Shown here: positions 9,578-18,473 of the stretch, piece by piece | Layout: every line of letters starts with the position of its first letter | How positions within the stretch are numbered: the stretch's first letter is position 1 | From: Rikenellaceae bacterium | GTDB taxonomy: Bacteria > Bacteroidota > Bacteroidia > Bacteroidales > Rikenellaceae | Assembly: GCA_015059785.1 (NCBI GenBank) | Contig: SUZS01000001.1 | Location: forward strand, 124,001-188,000 | DNA length: 64,000 bases | Direction: 5' to 3' | Notes under the pieces: model-generated | Database searches by the model: none | Seen by the model: the letters and a program-made list of their open reading frames with translations, nothing else | Told to the model about the DNA's origin: nothing | Translations under genes and position numbers: made by a program

Positions 9578-11638
9578 ATGAAAAAATTATTTTTCGTGCT
9601 CTGCCTCTCTCTGGCGTTTAGTTGCACAAAGGACTTTACCGAGAGCGTAAATGTAGAGCAGCAGCAACTTGCAAAGATTGTCCGCCTCTCGGATAGCAAT
9701 GTTGCTGGTAGCCTTATTGTTCGTTTTGATAGTGAGGCTGTTACGCGTGTGGAGGCTGGTGTGTCTCGCACTGAGGCTACCCGCTCAGGCATCGAGAGTT
9801 TCGACTCTGTACTTGACCGCATCGGTGGTGTAAAGATGGAGCGTGTCTTTGTCTCAAATCGCTTTGAAGAGCGTCTTCGCAGTGAGGGTATGCACTGTTG
9901 GTATGTTGTTTACTTTGACCAGTCGATCGATATTGAGGCTGCGGCAGCTCAGTTTGCCTCTGTAGCTGAGGTGGCTGTTGTTCAGCTCAACTCTCGCCTT
10001 GAGAATATCGGTGACGCGCAGAGCGCAACAGTTGCTCAGCCACAGAGTGCAACCGCATCGGTGACTCGTAATAAGCTCTATCCTGCATTTAACGACCCAG
10101 ACCTTGACAAGCAGTGGCACTATATTAACATTGGAGATACAAATGTATACTCTGGCGTTAAGAAGGGTGCAGATATCAACGCTGGTGAGGCGTGGGATAT
10201 TACTGCTGGTGACAAGCGCATCATTGTAGCCGTTGTGGATAATGTTGTAAAGCCAACACACCCAGACCTTGCTGCCAATATGTGGGTAAACGAGGCTGAG
10301 AAGAATGGCGTTGCAGGTAAAGATGATGACGGCAATGGATATGTGGACGATGTAAATGGCGTAAACTTTGTCGCTTATCAGTATAACGGCACAACAGCAC
10401 TTGCAGAGAACCTCTCTGACCACGGCACACATGTGGGAGGAACAATCGCTGCGGTAAACAACAACGGCATTGGCGGTTGTGGCGTTGCTGGTGGTACGGG
10501 TAAGGGCGACGGCGTTCGCATTATGTCTTGCCAGACCTTCCACGAGATTCCAAAGTCTGACCCGCTCTTCAACTCTTGGCCTTCAGGAACAGATACGGGC
10601 GCGGCGCGTGCATTCCAGTACGCAGCTGACAATGGCGCTGCTATTGCAAACTGTAGCTGGGGATACCCTAGCAGATATACATCTGATAGCGTATTTACGC
10701 CGCAGAATAGTGCAGTAAGAAAGGCTATTGACTACTTTGTTAAGTATGGTGGTGGCGATGTGCTGGAGGGTGGTCTTCCAATCTTTGCAGCAGGAAACAG
10801 CAAGTACAACTATCCAAGCTACCCTGGTGCATACCGCGACTATATCTGCGTAACAGCTATGAGTTGCGATTACACTCCTGCATACTATACAAACTATGGT
10901 CCTGGCTCTACTCTTGCAGCTCCTGGAGGAGACTATCTGCAGAAGTATTGGGCCGATAACTACTCTGGTCTCTATAACTCTGAGGTATACTCAACAACAT
11001 ATCTCAATGGTACCACTTACGGATATATGCAGGGTACATCTATGGCCTGTCCTCATGTATCTGGTGTTGCCGCACTGGCAATCGCTCACGCACTTCAGCT
11101 CAACAAGAAGCTGACAACCTTAGAGCTTCGTGATATTTTGGTAAGCTCTACTCACGATATTGATAAGTATTGCACTGGCGAGAAGAACTCCCAGAATGGC
11201 TCTTCTGTTGTTCCAGTAAAGCTCGCGCAATATAAGAATAAGATGGGCGTTGGATATATTGACGCATTCAAGGTGCTGATGAATGTTGAGGGCATCCCTT
11301 GCGTAACAGTTCGTACAGGAAACCGTGTGAGCGTAGACTTGGGTGACGCTATCGGCGGAAACCCTATAGGTATGACAGATGAGGATGGAAATACAACTAT
11401 TACCATCTCAATGTCACAGGCTGACCGCCAAAAGCTTGGTGTTGAGGGCGACATTGTAGTCTCAAAGACTGGCAAGATGCAGCTCAAGTGTACAAAGCCT
11501 GGCTCGGCTATCGTTACCATCTCTTATATTGCTGGCGGTACTGCTATTGGTAGTAACGAGGCTACTGGAGGTATGCTTGTTACCCGCAAGGTGGCAATCC
11601 TCTCTCGTTCATTTGCAACAAATGGCGGATGGTTGTAG
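9578..11638 (+). CDS. Subtilisin-like (S8) serine peptidase lipoprotein
   Basis: 686 residues. A signal peptide ends in a lipobox (LAFSC, Cys16), so the protein should be lipidated and sent to the outer membrane or periplasm. Residues ~35-140 look like an I9-type propeptide/inhibitor region. The S8 catalytic domain follows: Asp221 in VAVVDNVVKPTHPDL, His282 in SDHGTHVGGTIAAV, and Ser488 in GTSMACPHVSGVAAL, with the oxyanion Asn probably in FAAGNS. The last ~130 residues (from VRTGNRVSVDLG) form a beta-rich C-terminal domain. An Asn follows the catalytic Asp instead of the common Thr-Gly. Its substrate is unknown. A small lipoprotein and rsmA follow on the same strand. Confidence 0.92.
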   Translation: MKKLFFVLCLSLAFSCTKDFTESVNVEQQQLAKIVRLSDSNVAGSLIVRFDSEAVTRVEAGVSRTEATRSGIESFDSVLDRIGGVKMERVFVSNRFEERLRSEGMHCWYVVYFDQSIDIEAAAAQFASVAEVAVVQLNSRLENIGDAQSATVAQPQSATASVTRNKLYPAFNDPDLDKQWHYINIGDTNVYSGVKKGADINAGEAWDITAGDKRIIVAVVDNVVKPTHPDLAANMWVNEAEKNGVAGKDDDGNGYVDDVNGVNFVAYQYNGTTALAENLSDHGTHVGGTIAAVNNNGIGGCGVAGGTGKGDGVRIMSCQTFHEIPKSDPLFNSWPSGTDTGAARAFQYAADNGAAIANCSWGYPSRYTSDSVFTPQNSAVRKAIDYFVKYGGGDVLEGGLPIFAAGNSKYNYPSYPGAYRDYICVTAMSCDYTPAYYTNYGPGSTLAAPGGDYLQKYWADNYSGLYNSEVYSTTYLNGTTYGYMQGTSMACPHVSGVAALAIAHALQLNKKLTTLELRDILVSSTHDIDKYCTGEKNSQNGSSVVPVKLAQYKNKMGVGYIDAFKVLMNVEGIPCVTVRTGNRVSVDLGDAIGGNPIGMTDEDGNTTITISMSQADRQKLGVEGDIVVSKTGKMQLKCTKPGSAIVTISYIAGGTAIGSNEATGGMLVTRKVAILSRSFATNGGWL

Positions 11639-11673
11639 TTCTTAATTAGGTTGAATTGAATTTAGATTTAGAT

Positions 11674-12153
11674 ATGAAGAAGATTTTAATGGCAGCTGCA
11701 TTGCTGTTGAGCGTTGTGGCTATGACTGGTTGCTTTGGAAAGAGTAGCGAGAATCCACTTATCAAGGGCGTTATCGGCCAGTGGCATCTTAAGTCAAGCC
11801 CACTGATTAATGATGATACGGCAGATAGAATTGATGTCTATGTAGAGTTTAAGGAGGATAATACCTTTGACATATATCAGAAGGATATGGCTACACCTAT
11901 ATATTATAACCACTATAGCGGAACATATCTTATCACAGACAAGATTATTACGGGTAAGTACTCTGACGGCAAGAGTTGGGGCGCTGCAGATGGCTATCAG
12001 GCCTCAATTAATATGGCAGGTCAGCTGACACTTACAAATGTAAACCTTACAGACGATGTCTCTGTCTACGAGAAGGCAACTATCCCACAGGATGTTATTG
12101 GTGGCTCTACTCGTAGTGCTGCTGTAGACGAGACTTCACATCGCTTCTTGTAG
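11674..12153 (+). CDS. Small lipocalin-like lipoprotein
   Basis: 159 residues from the ATG at 11674 (MKKILMAAALLLSVVAM); a start six codons upstream lacks the expected signal-peptide charge pattern. The lipobox is MTGC. The mature part has the pattern GVIGQWHLKSSP then alternating beta strands (IDVYVEFKEDNTFDIY, YNHYSGTYLITDKIITGKY), resembling lipocalin-like domains of Bacteroidetes lipoproteins. No catalytic motif is visible. It lies 35 bp after the peptidase and 1 bp before rsmA, so the three genes probably share a transcript, but a functional link to the peptidase is only suggested by this. Confidence 0.75.
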   Translation: MKKILMAAALLLSVVAMTGCFGKSSENPLIKGVIGQWHLKSSPLINDDTADRIDVYVEFKEDNTFDIYQKDMATPIYYNHYSGTYLITDKIITGKYSDGKSWGAADGYQASINMAGQLTLTNVNLTDDVSVYEKATIPQDVIGGSTRSAAVDETSHRFL

Positions 12154-12154
12154 T

Positions 12155-12940
12155 ATGGCAGAGGTACGCGCAAAAAAGGCTCTGGGTCAGCACTTCCTTA
12201 CAGACCTAAATATCGCCCAAAAGATTTGCAACTCGCTTACTGAGCGTGCAGATACCGACCCCGAGGCTACCCTTGAGGTGGGATGCGGTATGGGTGTGCT
12301 GACGCAATACCTGCTACGTCGTACAGATATTACAACCTATGGAGCAGAGATAGATACCGAGAGCGTTGAGTATCTCAATGCCCACTACCCAGACTTTACC
12401 CCGCGACTTATTGAGGGAGACTTTCTGAAGATGAACCTTCGGGAGATGTTCCCTCAGGGTGTGCGCGTGATAGGCAACTTCCCCTATAACATCTCGTCGC
12501 AGATATTCTTTAAGGTTATCGAGAACCGCGACCTTATACCACAGTGCGTAGGAATGATACAGAAGGAGGTGGCCGTGCGTATCGCTGAGCCTCCAGGTTC
12601 TCGCGAGTATGGAATATTGAGCGTTCTACTACAGGCGTGGTACGATATTGAGTATCTATTTACCGTCTCGGAGAAGGTCTTTAACCCACCTCCAAAGGTC
12701 AAGAGTGCCGTTATTCGCCTGCGCCGAAATAACACCACAAAGCTTGACTGCGACGAGATGCTGTTTGTCAAGGTTGTCAAGGCATCCTTCGGACAACGCC
12801 GTAAGATGCTTCGTAATTCGCTCAAGGCGGTCTTCGGCAACTTCGGTGGGGCAGAACACCCACTCTTTACTACCCGCGCAGAGCAGCTCTCAGTGGCTCA
12901 ATTCGTAGAGCTAACAAACTGGGTCGCCGAGCATATGTAG
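12155..12940 (+). CDS. rsmA: 16S rRNA (adenine1518-N6/adenine1519-N6)-dimethyltransferase
   Basis: 261 residues. It shows the KsgA/RsmA signature set: KKALGQHFLTDLNIAQKI at the N-terminus, the SAM-binding motif LEVGCGMGVLTQYLL, the acidic EIDTESVEYL, and the catalytic-site motif NFPYNISSQIFFK. The C-terminal helical domain includes FNPPPKVKSAVIRL and FGQRRKMLRNSLK. It dimethylates two adjacent adenines near the 3' end of 16S rRNA during 30S maturation. It starts 1 bp after the preceding lipoprotein stop and is the last gene of that operon. Confidence 0.97.
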   Translation: MAEVRAKKALGQHFLTDLNIAQKICNSLTERADTDPEATLEVGCGMGVLTQYLLRRTDITTYGAEIDTESVEYLNAHYPDFTPRLIEGDFLKMNLREMFPQGVRVIGNFPYNISSQIFFKVIENRDLIPQCVGMIQKEVAVRIAEPPGSREYGILSVLLQAWYDIEYLFTVSEKVFNPPPKVKSAVIRLRRNNTTKLDCDEMLFVKVVKASFGQRRKMLRNSLKAVFGNFGGAEHPLFTTRAEQLSVAQFVELTNWVAEHM

Positions 12941-13012
12941 ATAGGCAATTTTCCATAAAAAACTATATTTTGATGTAAAATTGAAAAAAACTTAAAAAAA
13001 GTTCACAAAATA

Positions 13013-13044
13013 TTTGGAGGAGAAAAATATTTGCTCTATCTTTG
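13013..13044 (+). promoter_or_regulatory. Promoter of tRNA-Glu
   Basis: TTTG 13013-13016, 20-bp spacer, TATCTTTG 13037-13044; the mature tRNA begins 20 bp later. Confidence 0.8.
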
Positions 13045-13063
13045 CACTCGCAATGAGACAGAT

Positions 13064-13135
13064 GGTGGATTCATCTAAGGGCTAGGATACGTGCCTCTCA
13101 CGCACGACATAGGGGTTCGAATCCCCTATCCACTA
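13064..13135 (+). tRNA. tRNA-Glu (anticodon CTC)
   Basis: Cloverleaf with acceptor GGTGGAT/ATCCACT (one G-U pair), D-arm ATC-loop-GAT, anticodon stem CGTGC/GCACG with loop CTCTCAC (anticodon CTC), and T-arm AGGGG-TTCGAAT-CCCCT; discriminator A, CCA not encoded. A second copy of its last 16 bases plus one flanking base lies 210 bp downstream. Confidence 0.93.
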
Positions 13136-13346
13136 CAAAGAGAGTCAGTAAGAAGGTGTCAAACGACACCTTTTTTTGTTTTAGAGCATCTATGCGCAAG
13201 TTCATTTGCAGCAATAGATGCTCTAAACAAAGGAAGGGCGGTAGCCCTCTTGCTGACTCTCTTTGTGAAGGCCTCGCGGCGAGCGAAGGGGATGGGCGTG
13301 ACGGAACAAGCTCTGCTTGTGGAGTAGCCAATCCCCTATCCACTAC
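13120..13346. repeat. 17-bp direct repeat of the tRNA-Glu 3' end bounding a 210-bp unit
   Basis: The sequence AATCCCCTATCCACTAC occurs at 13120-13136 (the tRNA 3' end) and again at 13330-13346. Between them are a terminator hairpin (13153-13177), a 12-bp inverted repeat AAAGAGAGTCAG/CTGACTCTCTTT and a second one based on TTTAGAGCATCTAT. This is the footprint expected when an element integrates at a tRNA 3' end. Only a remnant too short to code for an integrase is left. Confidence 0.7.
13153..13177 (+). terminator. Terminator downstream of tRNA-Glu
   Basis: AAGGTGTC/GACACCTT stem followed by seven T residues. Confidence 0.8.
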
Positions 13347-13347
13347 T

Positions 13348-13375
13348 AAAGGCGCTGAATTTCAGCGCCTTTTTC
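13348..13375 (+). terminator. Second terminator after the duplicated tRNA-Glu end
   Basis: AAAGGCGCTGAA/TTCAGCGCCTTT stem then TTTTC. It lies directly after the second tRNA 3'-end copy and may be the original tRNA-Glu terminator, displaced by the insertion. A degenerate half-copy (TTTCAGCGCCTTTC) lies at about 13470-13484. Confidence 0.75.
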
Positions 13376-13526
13376 ATTTCTTAGCCATTTTCTTAGCCAC
13401 TTTTTAGGGATCACCTGCAAAAAAGTCGGTGGGGATGCAATATTCTGTCCACCATAAAAAAGTACTGACTTTCAGCGCCTTTCTTATTTTATAAGCACTC
13501 ATACAGTCTTATTCAAATATTTTTAC

Positions 13527-13534
13527 TACCTTTG
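13527..13534 (+). promoter_or_regulatory. -7 element of the gcvP promoter
   Basis: TACCTTTG, 25 bp before the gcvP ATG; the -33 region is AT-rich without a clear TTTG. Confidence 0.55.
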
Positions 13535-13559
13535 TACTATTAACTTAAAATGGACAATT

Positions 13560-16382
13560 ATGTTTGACAAGTTTTCTGCAAGACATATCGGCACGACAGA
13601 TGAGCAGCAGCTCTCTCAGATGCTGGAGGTTATCGGTGTGAGCAGCGTGGAGCAGCTTATTTCTGAGGTTATTCCCGACAATATCCGCCTTGAGCAGCCG
13701 TTGGAGCTTAGTGAGGCGATGAGCGAGTATGAGTTCCGCGAGCATATCACACAATTAGCCGACCTAAATGAGCCGTACCGCTCTTTTATCGGTATGGGAT
13801 ACTATCCAAATGGTGTCAGCGCAGCCATTATGCGCAATGTTTTTGAGAATCCTGCGTGGTATACATCCTACACCCCTTATCAGGCTGAGATTTCGCAGGG
13901 CCGCCTTGAGGCACTGCTCAACTTCCAGACCGCTATCTGCTCGCTTACGGGTATGGAGATTGCAAACTGCTCACTGCTTGACCAAGGAACAGCTGTAGCC
14001 GAGGCTATGCTGATGATGTACTCCCTGCGCTCTCGCGAGGCGGTCAAGGAGGGTAGAAATCAGATTTTTGTAGATGAAAATATCTTCCCGCATACCCTTG
14101 ATGTGCTTCTGACTCGTTCAGAGCCATTCGGCATTGAGCTTATCGTAGATAACTTTGCAGAGTATACATTCACTGGCAAGGAGTTCGGTGCTATACTTCA
14201 GTACCCTGCTGCTAATGGCGAGATTCGTGACTATAGTGCCTTTGTCGCTGCGGCACACGCTGCCGGTGCACTTGTGGCTGTAGATGCCGACCTGCTCTCG
14301 CTTGCTCTACTAACCCCTCCAGCCGAGTGGGGCGCAGATATCGCTGTGGGAACAACCCAGCGTCTTGGTTGCCCTATGGGCTTTGGCGGTCCGTCGGCAG
14401 GCTATATGGCGACTCGCGAGGCTTACAAGCGTAATATGCCTGGCAGAATTATCGGTGTATCGGTAGACCGTCTGGGTAATAAGGCTCTGCGTATGTCGCT
14501 CCAGATGCGTGAGCAACACATTAAGCGCGAGCGCGCAACATCAAACATCTGTACAGCCTCTGCCCTTATGGCCTCTATCGTGGGTTTCCACTGCGTATAT
14601 AACGGCGCTGAGGGTCTTACCCGCGCAGCGATGACGGCTCATACCGCCGCAGTGTCGGTTGCTAAGAACCTTGAGGATATGGGCTATGAGATTGTTTGCG
14701 ACACCTTCTTTGATACTATTGAGGTTATTGCCGATGCGGCTGTAGTTGAGTCTGTGGCCCTTGAGAGCGGCATTAACTTCTACTACCCTGCCGAGGACCG
14801 CGTGCGCATAGCCTTTGACGAGGTAACGACTATTGAGGAGATTGTCTCTGTAATCAGCATCTTCGCAACGGCTGCGGGCGTGGATATGGGCGAGCTGATG
14901 ATTGCCGCTAACCATAACATTCCTGTGGAACTGCGCCGAACTACACCTCTGCTTGCCGAGCCTGTGTTCAACCGCTACCGCTCTGAGAGCGACCTTATGC
15001 GATATATCAAGCGACTTGAGCTAAGAGATATCTCACTTGCCAACTCAATGATTTCATTAGGTAGCTGTACTATGAAGCTCAACGCGGCAGCTATTATGCA
15101 GCCACTATCCCTTGCGGGCTTCCAGAATGTACACCCATTTGCTCCTGCCGACCAAGCGGAGGGCTACCTGCAGCTTATTGAGGAGCTTGAGCGCGACCTT
15201 GCAACTATCACAGGCTTTGAAGCCTGCTCACTGCAGCCAAATTCGGGTGCTGCGGGCGAGTATGCGGGCCTTATGGTTATCCGCGCATACCACCAGAGTC
15301 GCGGTCAGGGATACCGTAATGTGGTACTTATCCCAGCCTCTGCACACGGCACAAATCCTGCCTCAGCAGCTATGGCGGGCATGAAGATAGTAACTGTCGC
15401 TTGCGACGCTAACGGAAATATTGATGTTGAGGATTTGAAGGCTAAGGCAACACAGCACTCTGCTGAGCTGTGCGCCCTTATGGTTACCTACCCATCTACC
15501 CACGGCGTCTTTGAGAGCCGCATCCGCGAGATTGTAGACGCTGTTCACGATGCGGGTGGCGAGGTATATATGGATGGCGCAAATATGAACGCACAGGTGG
15601 GCCTGACTAACCCAGGCTTTATCGGTGCCGATGTCTGCCATCTTAACCTGCATAAGACCTTTGCAATGCCTCACGGCGGTGGTGGCCCGGGCATAGGTCC
15701 TATCTGCTGTGCAAAGCACCTTGCTCCATTCTTGCCGTCACACTCTGTCGTGGCTACAGGTGGCGAGCAGGGCATTACTGCCGTATCTTCAGCACCTTGG
15801 GGTTCAGCTATGCTTCTGCCAATAACCTACGGATATATCAAGATGCTTGGCGAGGAGGGCCTGCGCGCTGCAACACAGATGGCAATCGTCAATGCCAACT
15901 ATATGGCTTCGGCAATCAAGGAGGAGTTCCGCACATACTACTCTGGCGAGACTGGCCGCGTGGCACACGAGATGATTCTTGACCTTACACACTTCAAGCG
16001 CGAGTATGGCGTAGATTGTGGCGATATCGCCCACCGCCTTATGGACTACGGTTTCCACGCCCCTACCCTCTCGTTCCCAGTGCATGAGACCCTTATGGTT
16101 GAGCCTACCGAGAGCGAGCCTAAAGAGGAGATGGACCGCTTTATTGAGGCACTTATCGCGATTAAGCGCGAGTGCGAGGCTATCGCAGGCGAGGCTGATA
16201 ATGTCGTTGCCAATGCCCCTCATACCGCTGCCGAGATTGCTGGCGAGTGGAACCACCCATACTCCCGCCAGCAGGCCGTTCTGCCGCTCGAGTGGGTCGG
16301 AGTCTCTAAGTTCTTCCCTTATGTCTCAAAGATTGATAACGGCTACGGCGATAGAAACCTCGTAGCGGTAAATAGGGATTAG
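13560..16382 (+). CDS. gcvP: Glycine dehydrogenase (decarboxylating), P protein
   Basis: 940 residues, the full-length fused form covering both the GcvPA-like and GcvPB-like halves. The N-terminus (FSARHIGTTDEQQLSQML) is typical. The first half contains FIGMGYYPNGV and YTPYQAEISQGRLEALLNFQ. The second half contains the pyridoxal-phosphate lysine in HLNLHKTFAMPHGGGGPG (Lys699) and SLGSCTMKLNAA. It decarboxylates glycine and passes the aminomethyl group to lipoyl-GcvH in the glycine cleavage system. The gcvT and gcvH genes are not in the window. The next gene begins 2 bp after its stop. Confidence 0.97.
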   Translation: MFDKFSARHIGTTDEQQLSQMLEVIGVSSVEQLISEVIPDNIRLEQPLELSEAMSEYEFREHITQLADLNEPYRSFIGMGYYPNGVSAAIMRNVFENPAWYTSYTPYQAEISQGRLEALLNFQTAICSLTGMEIANCSLLDQGTAVAEAMLMMYSLRSREAVKEGRNQIFVDENIFPHTLDVLLTRSEPFGIELIVDNFAEYTFTGKEFGAILQYPAANGEIRDYSAFVAAAHAAGALVAVDADLLSLALLTPPAEWGADIAVGTTQRLGCPMGFGGPSAGYMATREAYKRNMPGRIIGVSVDRLGNKALRMSLQMREQHIKRERATSNICTASALMASIVGFHCVYNGAEGLTRAAMTAHTAAVSVAKNLEDMGYEIVCDTFFDTIEVIADAAVVESVALESGINFYYPAEDRVRIAFDEVTTIEEIVSVISIFATAAGVDMGELMIAANHNIPVELRRTTPLLAEPVFNRYRSESDLMRYIKRLELRDISLANSMISLGSCTMKLNAAAIMQPLSLAGFQNVHPFAPADQAEGYLQLIEELERDLATITGFEACSLQPNSGAAGEYAGLMVIRAYHQSRGQGYRNVVLIPASAHGTNPASAAMAGMKIVTVACDANGNIDVEDLKAKATQHSAELCALMVTYPSTHGVFESRIREIVDAVHDAGGEVYMDGANMNAQVGLTNPGFIGADVCHLNLHKTFAMPHGGGGPGIGPICCAKHLAPFLPSHSVVATGGEQGITAVSSAPWGSAMLLPITYGYIKMLGEEGLRAATQMAIVNANYMASAIKEEFRTYYSGETGRVAHEMILDLTHFKREYGVDCGDIAHRLMDYGFHAPTLSFPVHETLMVEPTESEPKEEMDRFIEALIAIKRECEAIAGEADNVVANAPHTAAEIAGEWNHPYSRQQAVLPLEWVGVSKFFPYVSKIDNGYGDRNLVAVNRD

Positions 16383-16384
16383 CT

Positions 16385-17257
16385 ATGCGTACCACAATCA
16401 CCATACTGCTAACCTCGCTCGTCTGGGCATTTGTTATTGTCGCCTTCTTTGAGCCACGCACAAAGAACACCGAGACAGACGAGGCTGTAACGACCGAAGT
16501 CGTTGATAAGACACCAACCCCAGCCCCGACACCAACCCGCAAGGAGAGAAGGGCTGAGCGCAAGGCGGAAAAGGAGGCTGAAAAGGGGACTGAGAAGGAG
16601 AAAGAGAAAGAGAAAGAAAAGGAGACACCAACTCCTGCACCAGAGCCAACGCCAGAACCAACACCAGAACCAACGCCAGAACCAACGCCTACGCCTGCTC
16701 CTGTTACGGAGAGCATTGACTATGCCCGCGAGATTGACGGAAAGTGGACGCCTGTTGAGGGTGCAAAGTATCCGTTGGAGTTTACCAAGTACGGCACTGC
16801 GATACAGTACAGAAGTTATAAGGATCGTATTACTTATGCTCTAAAGGGTCAGAAACTCAGAATTCAGTTTGACAACGCCCGTTGCGAGATTACTAAACAG
16901 AGTGGGGAGTATTATCTTGAGATTTACAACTCACAGGAGTACTCTGGCAAGTATCGCCGCACCTCACAGCCTCGCAAGATAGCTATGCGACAGTTAGATG
17001 AGTCTCTCTACGCCGAGGCTATTGTGGGCAAGTGGAGCGTGATAAATGGTCAGGAGTATCCGCTTGAGTTCTCAAAGTACGGCACAGCCATTCAGCACCG
17101 TAGTTATGAAGATAGGGTTGAGTACACCCTCAACGGCAGCAACTTGAGAATTCAGTTCGACAACGCCCGCGTGGTTATTAGCGAGGACGCATCCTACTAC
17201 TACCTTGAGATTTACAATTCGCAAGATTTTTCGGGCCGCTATCGTAAATCCAAATAA
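16385..17257 (+). CDS. Membrane-anchored protein with two tandem lipocalin-like repeats
   Basis: 290 residues. One N-terminal membrane helix (ITILLTSLVWAFVIVAFF) is followed by a low-complexity linker: a block of mixed K/R/E residues at ~50-78 and a run of PEPTPEPT-type repeats at ~80-105, encoded by a 12-bp minisatellite at about 16640-16690. Two ~77-residue copies follow. Each has GKW near the start, then YPLEF-KYGTAIQ-RSY-DR, LRIQFDNAR, and YYLEIYNSQ near the end, about 65% identical to each other. The copies look like small beta-sheet lipocalin-like units facing the periplasm. No function can be assigned. The gene starts 2 bp after gcvP and is probably co-transcribed, but a link to glycine cleavage is not obvious. 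Confidence 0.75.
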   Translation: MRTTITILLTSLVWAFVIVAFFEPRTKNTETDEAVTTEVVDKTPTPAPTPTRKERRAERKAEKEAEKGTEKEKEKEKEKETPTPAPEPTPEPTPEPTPEPTPTPAPVTESIDYAREIDGKWTPVEGAKYPLEFTKYGTAIQYRSYKDRITYALKGQKLRIQFDNARCEITKQSGEYYLEIYNSQEYSGKYRRTSQPRKIAMRQLDESLYAEAIVGKWSVINGQEYPLEFSKYGTAIQHRSYEDRVEYTLNGSNLRIQFDNARVVISEDASYYYLEIYNSQDFSGRYRKSK

Positions 17258-17263
17258 AAGCAC

Positions 17264-17271
17264 TATATTTG
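17264..17271 (+). promoter_or_regulatory. Possible -7 promoter element upstream of the SlyD-type gene
   Basis: TATATTTG lies 189 bp before the isomerase ATG. The leader between contains a hairpin at 17325-17356 (TCCCCCTTTG/CAAAGGGGGA) followed by ATTTAGAGGG, related to the repeat near 6413-6535. Confidence 0.45.
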
Positions 17272-17459
17272 CAGCCAAATAAAGCGACGCACATAGTAGT
17301 TGGTTATATTGGAGCGTAGCGACAAGTCCCCCTTTGCCAAAGGGGGATTTAGAGGGAATGTAAATATAGAATAATTTACTTTCATAATCCCCCGCTACGC
17401 AAACGAACACAATATAAGACAAACATTAAATAAGTAACAACATTAATATTATTAAAATT

Positions 17460-18005
17460 ATGAAAGTAGAAAACAGCAAAATGGTTGCGGTAAATTATGT
17501 TCTTACCGTAGACGGACAGATTGCAGATAGAAATCCAGAGGGCAAGCCACTGGAGTTTGTATGTGGCGCAGGTATGCTCCTTCCAAAGTTCGAGGGCGCG
17601 CTTATGGGCAAGGAGCCAGGCGATAAGGTCTCATTTACCCTTGAGCCAGCAGATGGCTACGGCGAGGTTATCGCAGAGTATATCGTAGAGCTTCCAAAGA
17701 ACATCTTTATGATTGACGGCAAGATTGCTGAGGATATCCTCTTTGAGGGCAATATCGTGCCAATGTCAGACGCTGAGGGCCACCGTATGAACGGTATTAT
17801 CCGCGCCGTTAAGGAGGAGAGTGTAACTATGGACTTCAACCACCCTATGGCCGGCAAGACCCTTAACTTTGATGTTGAGGTAGTCTCTGTTCGCGATGTT
17901 ACACCTGAGGACCTTCAGGGTAGCTGTGGATGCGGCTGTGGCGATGGCTGCGACTGTGGCGAGCACGAGTGCGGCGATGGCTGCGACTGCGGCGGCTGCC
18001 ACTAA
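17460..18005 (+). CDS. slyD: FKBP-type peptidyl-prolyl isomerase, SlyD-like
   Basis: 181 residues. The FKBP core has VNYVLTVDGQIADRNPEGKPLEFVCGAG, then LLPKFEGALMGKEPGDKVSFTLEPADGYGE, and the insert-in-flap domain between about residues 75 and 120. The chain ends in a tail of Cys, His, Gly, Asp and Glu (GCGCGDGCDCGEHECG and on to GGCH) which should bind Ni2+ or other metals, as in E. coli SlyD. It assists folding by prolyl isomerisation and may deliver nickel to metalloenzymes; no nickel enzyme is seen nearby. It is a single-gene unit with its own terminator. Confidence 0.92.
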   Translation: MKVENSKMVAVNYVLTVDGQIADRNPEGKPLEFVCGAGMLLPKFEGALMGKEPGDKVSFTLEPADGYGEVIAEYIVELPKNIFMIDGKIAEDILFEGNIVPMSDAEGHRMNGIIRAVKEESVTMDFNHPMAGKTLNFDVEVVSVRDVTPEDLQGSCGCGCGDGCDCGEHECGDGCDCGGCH

Positions 18006-18024
18006 AATAGGCAACCCACAAACA

Positions 18025-18059
18025 AAATCGGCAAGAGACTTACTCCTGCCGATTTTTTT
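18025..18059 (+). terminator. Terminator of the SlyD-type gene
   Basis: AAATCGGCA pairs with TGCCGATTT, followed by a T run. Confidence 0.8.
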
Positions 18060-18074
18060 GTACTTACAAGGCGA

Positions 18075-18473
18075 CTATTTCATATCAAGTCCCTCTTGAA
18101 TATCCTTAATAGTCATCTCAAGAAGGGCATCAATAACCTCTGGACGGAAGCCGAGCATATGTGCCACAACCCTGCACACCTTCATCTCATTCTCATCAAT
18201 ATTTCCATCACAAATCATCAAACACACCAAATCCCTAAGGTGTTTGATTTGTGCCTCGGGATCAGCAGGAGCGATAAACTCAACAGAATCAGGCTCTTTC
18301 AAACATCTATTAAGCTCTTCCATGCTGATATTATCACGCCCACATACCGCTGCAATAACCCTTGACTCAGCCTCGTCTAAACGGCCATCGGCAAGTGCCA
18401 ACATAATCATAGACTTTAGATTACTCAACTTCACTCGATGCTCTTTAGAGCGAAACATATCAAAAAATCCCAT
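18075..18473 (-). CDS. TerB-like protein
   Basis: 132 residues, all-helical composition. Two segments carry the TerB-type pattern of acidic loops after a hydrophobic helix: MIMLALADGRLDEAESRVIAAV (residues ~23-44) and LVCLMICDGNIDENEMKVCRVV (residues ~82-103). TerB domains occur in tellurite-resistance proteins and many stress or membrane-associated proteins; the acidic loops are proposed metal-binding sites. No other ter genes are nearby, so tellurite resistance should not be assumed. It converges on the SlyD-type gene. Confidence 0.75.
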   Translation of the reverse strand: MGFFDMFRSKEHRVKLSNLKSMIMLALADGRLDEAESRVIAAVCGRDNISMEELNRCLKEPDSVEFIAPADPEAQIKHLRDLVCLMICDGNIDENEMKVCRVVAHMLGFRPEVIDALLEMTIKDIQEGLDMK

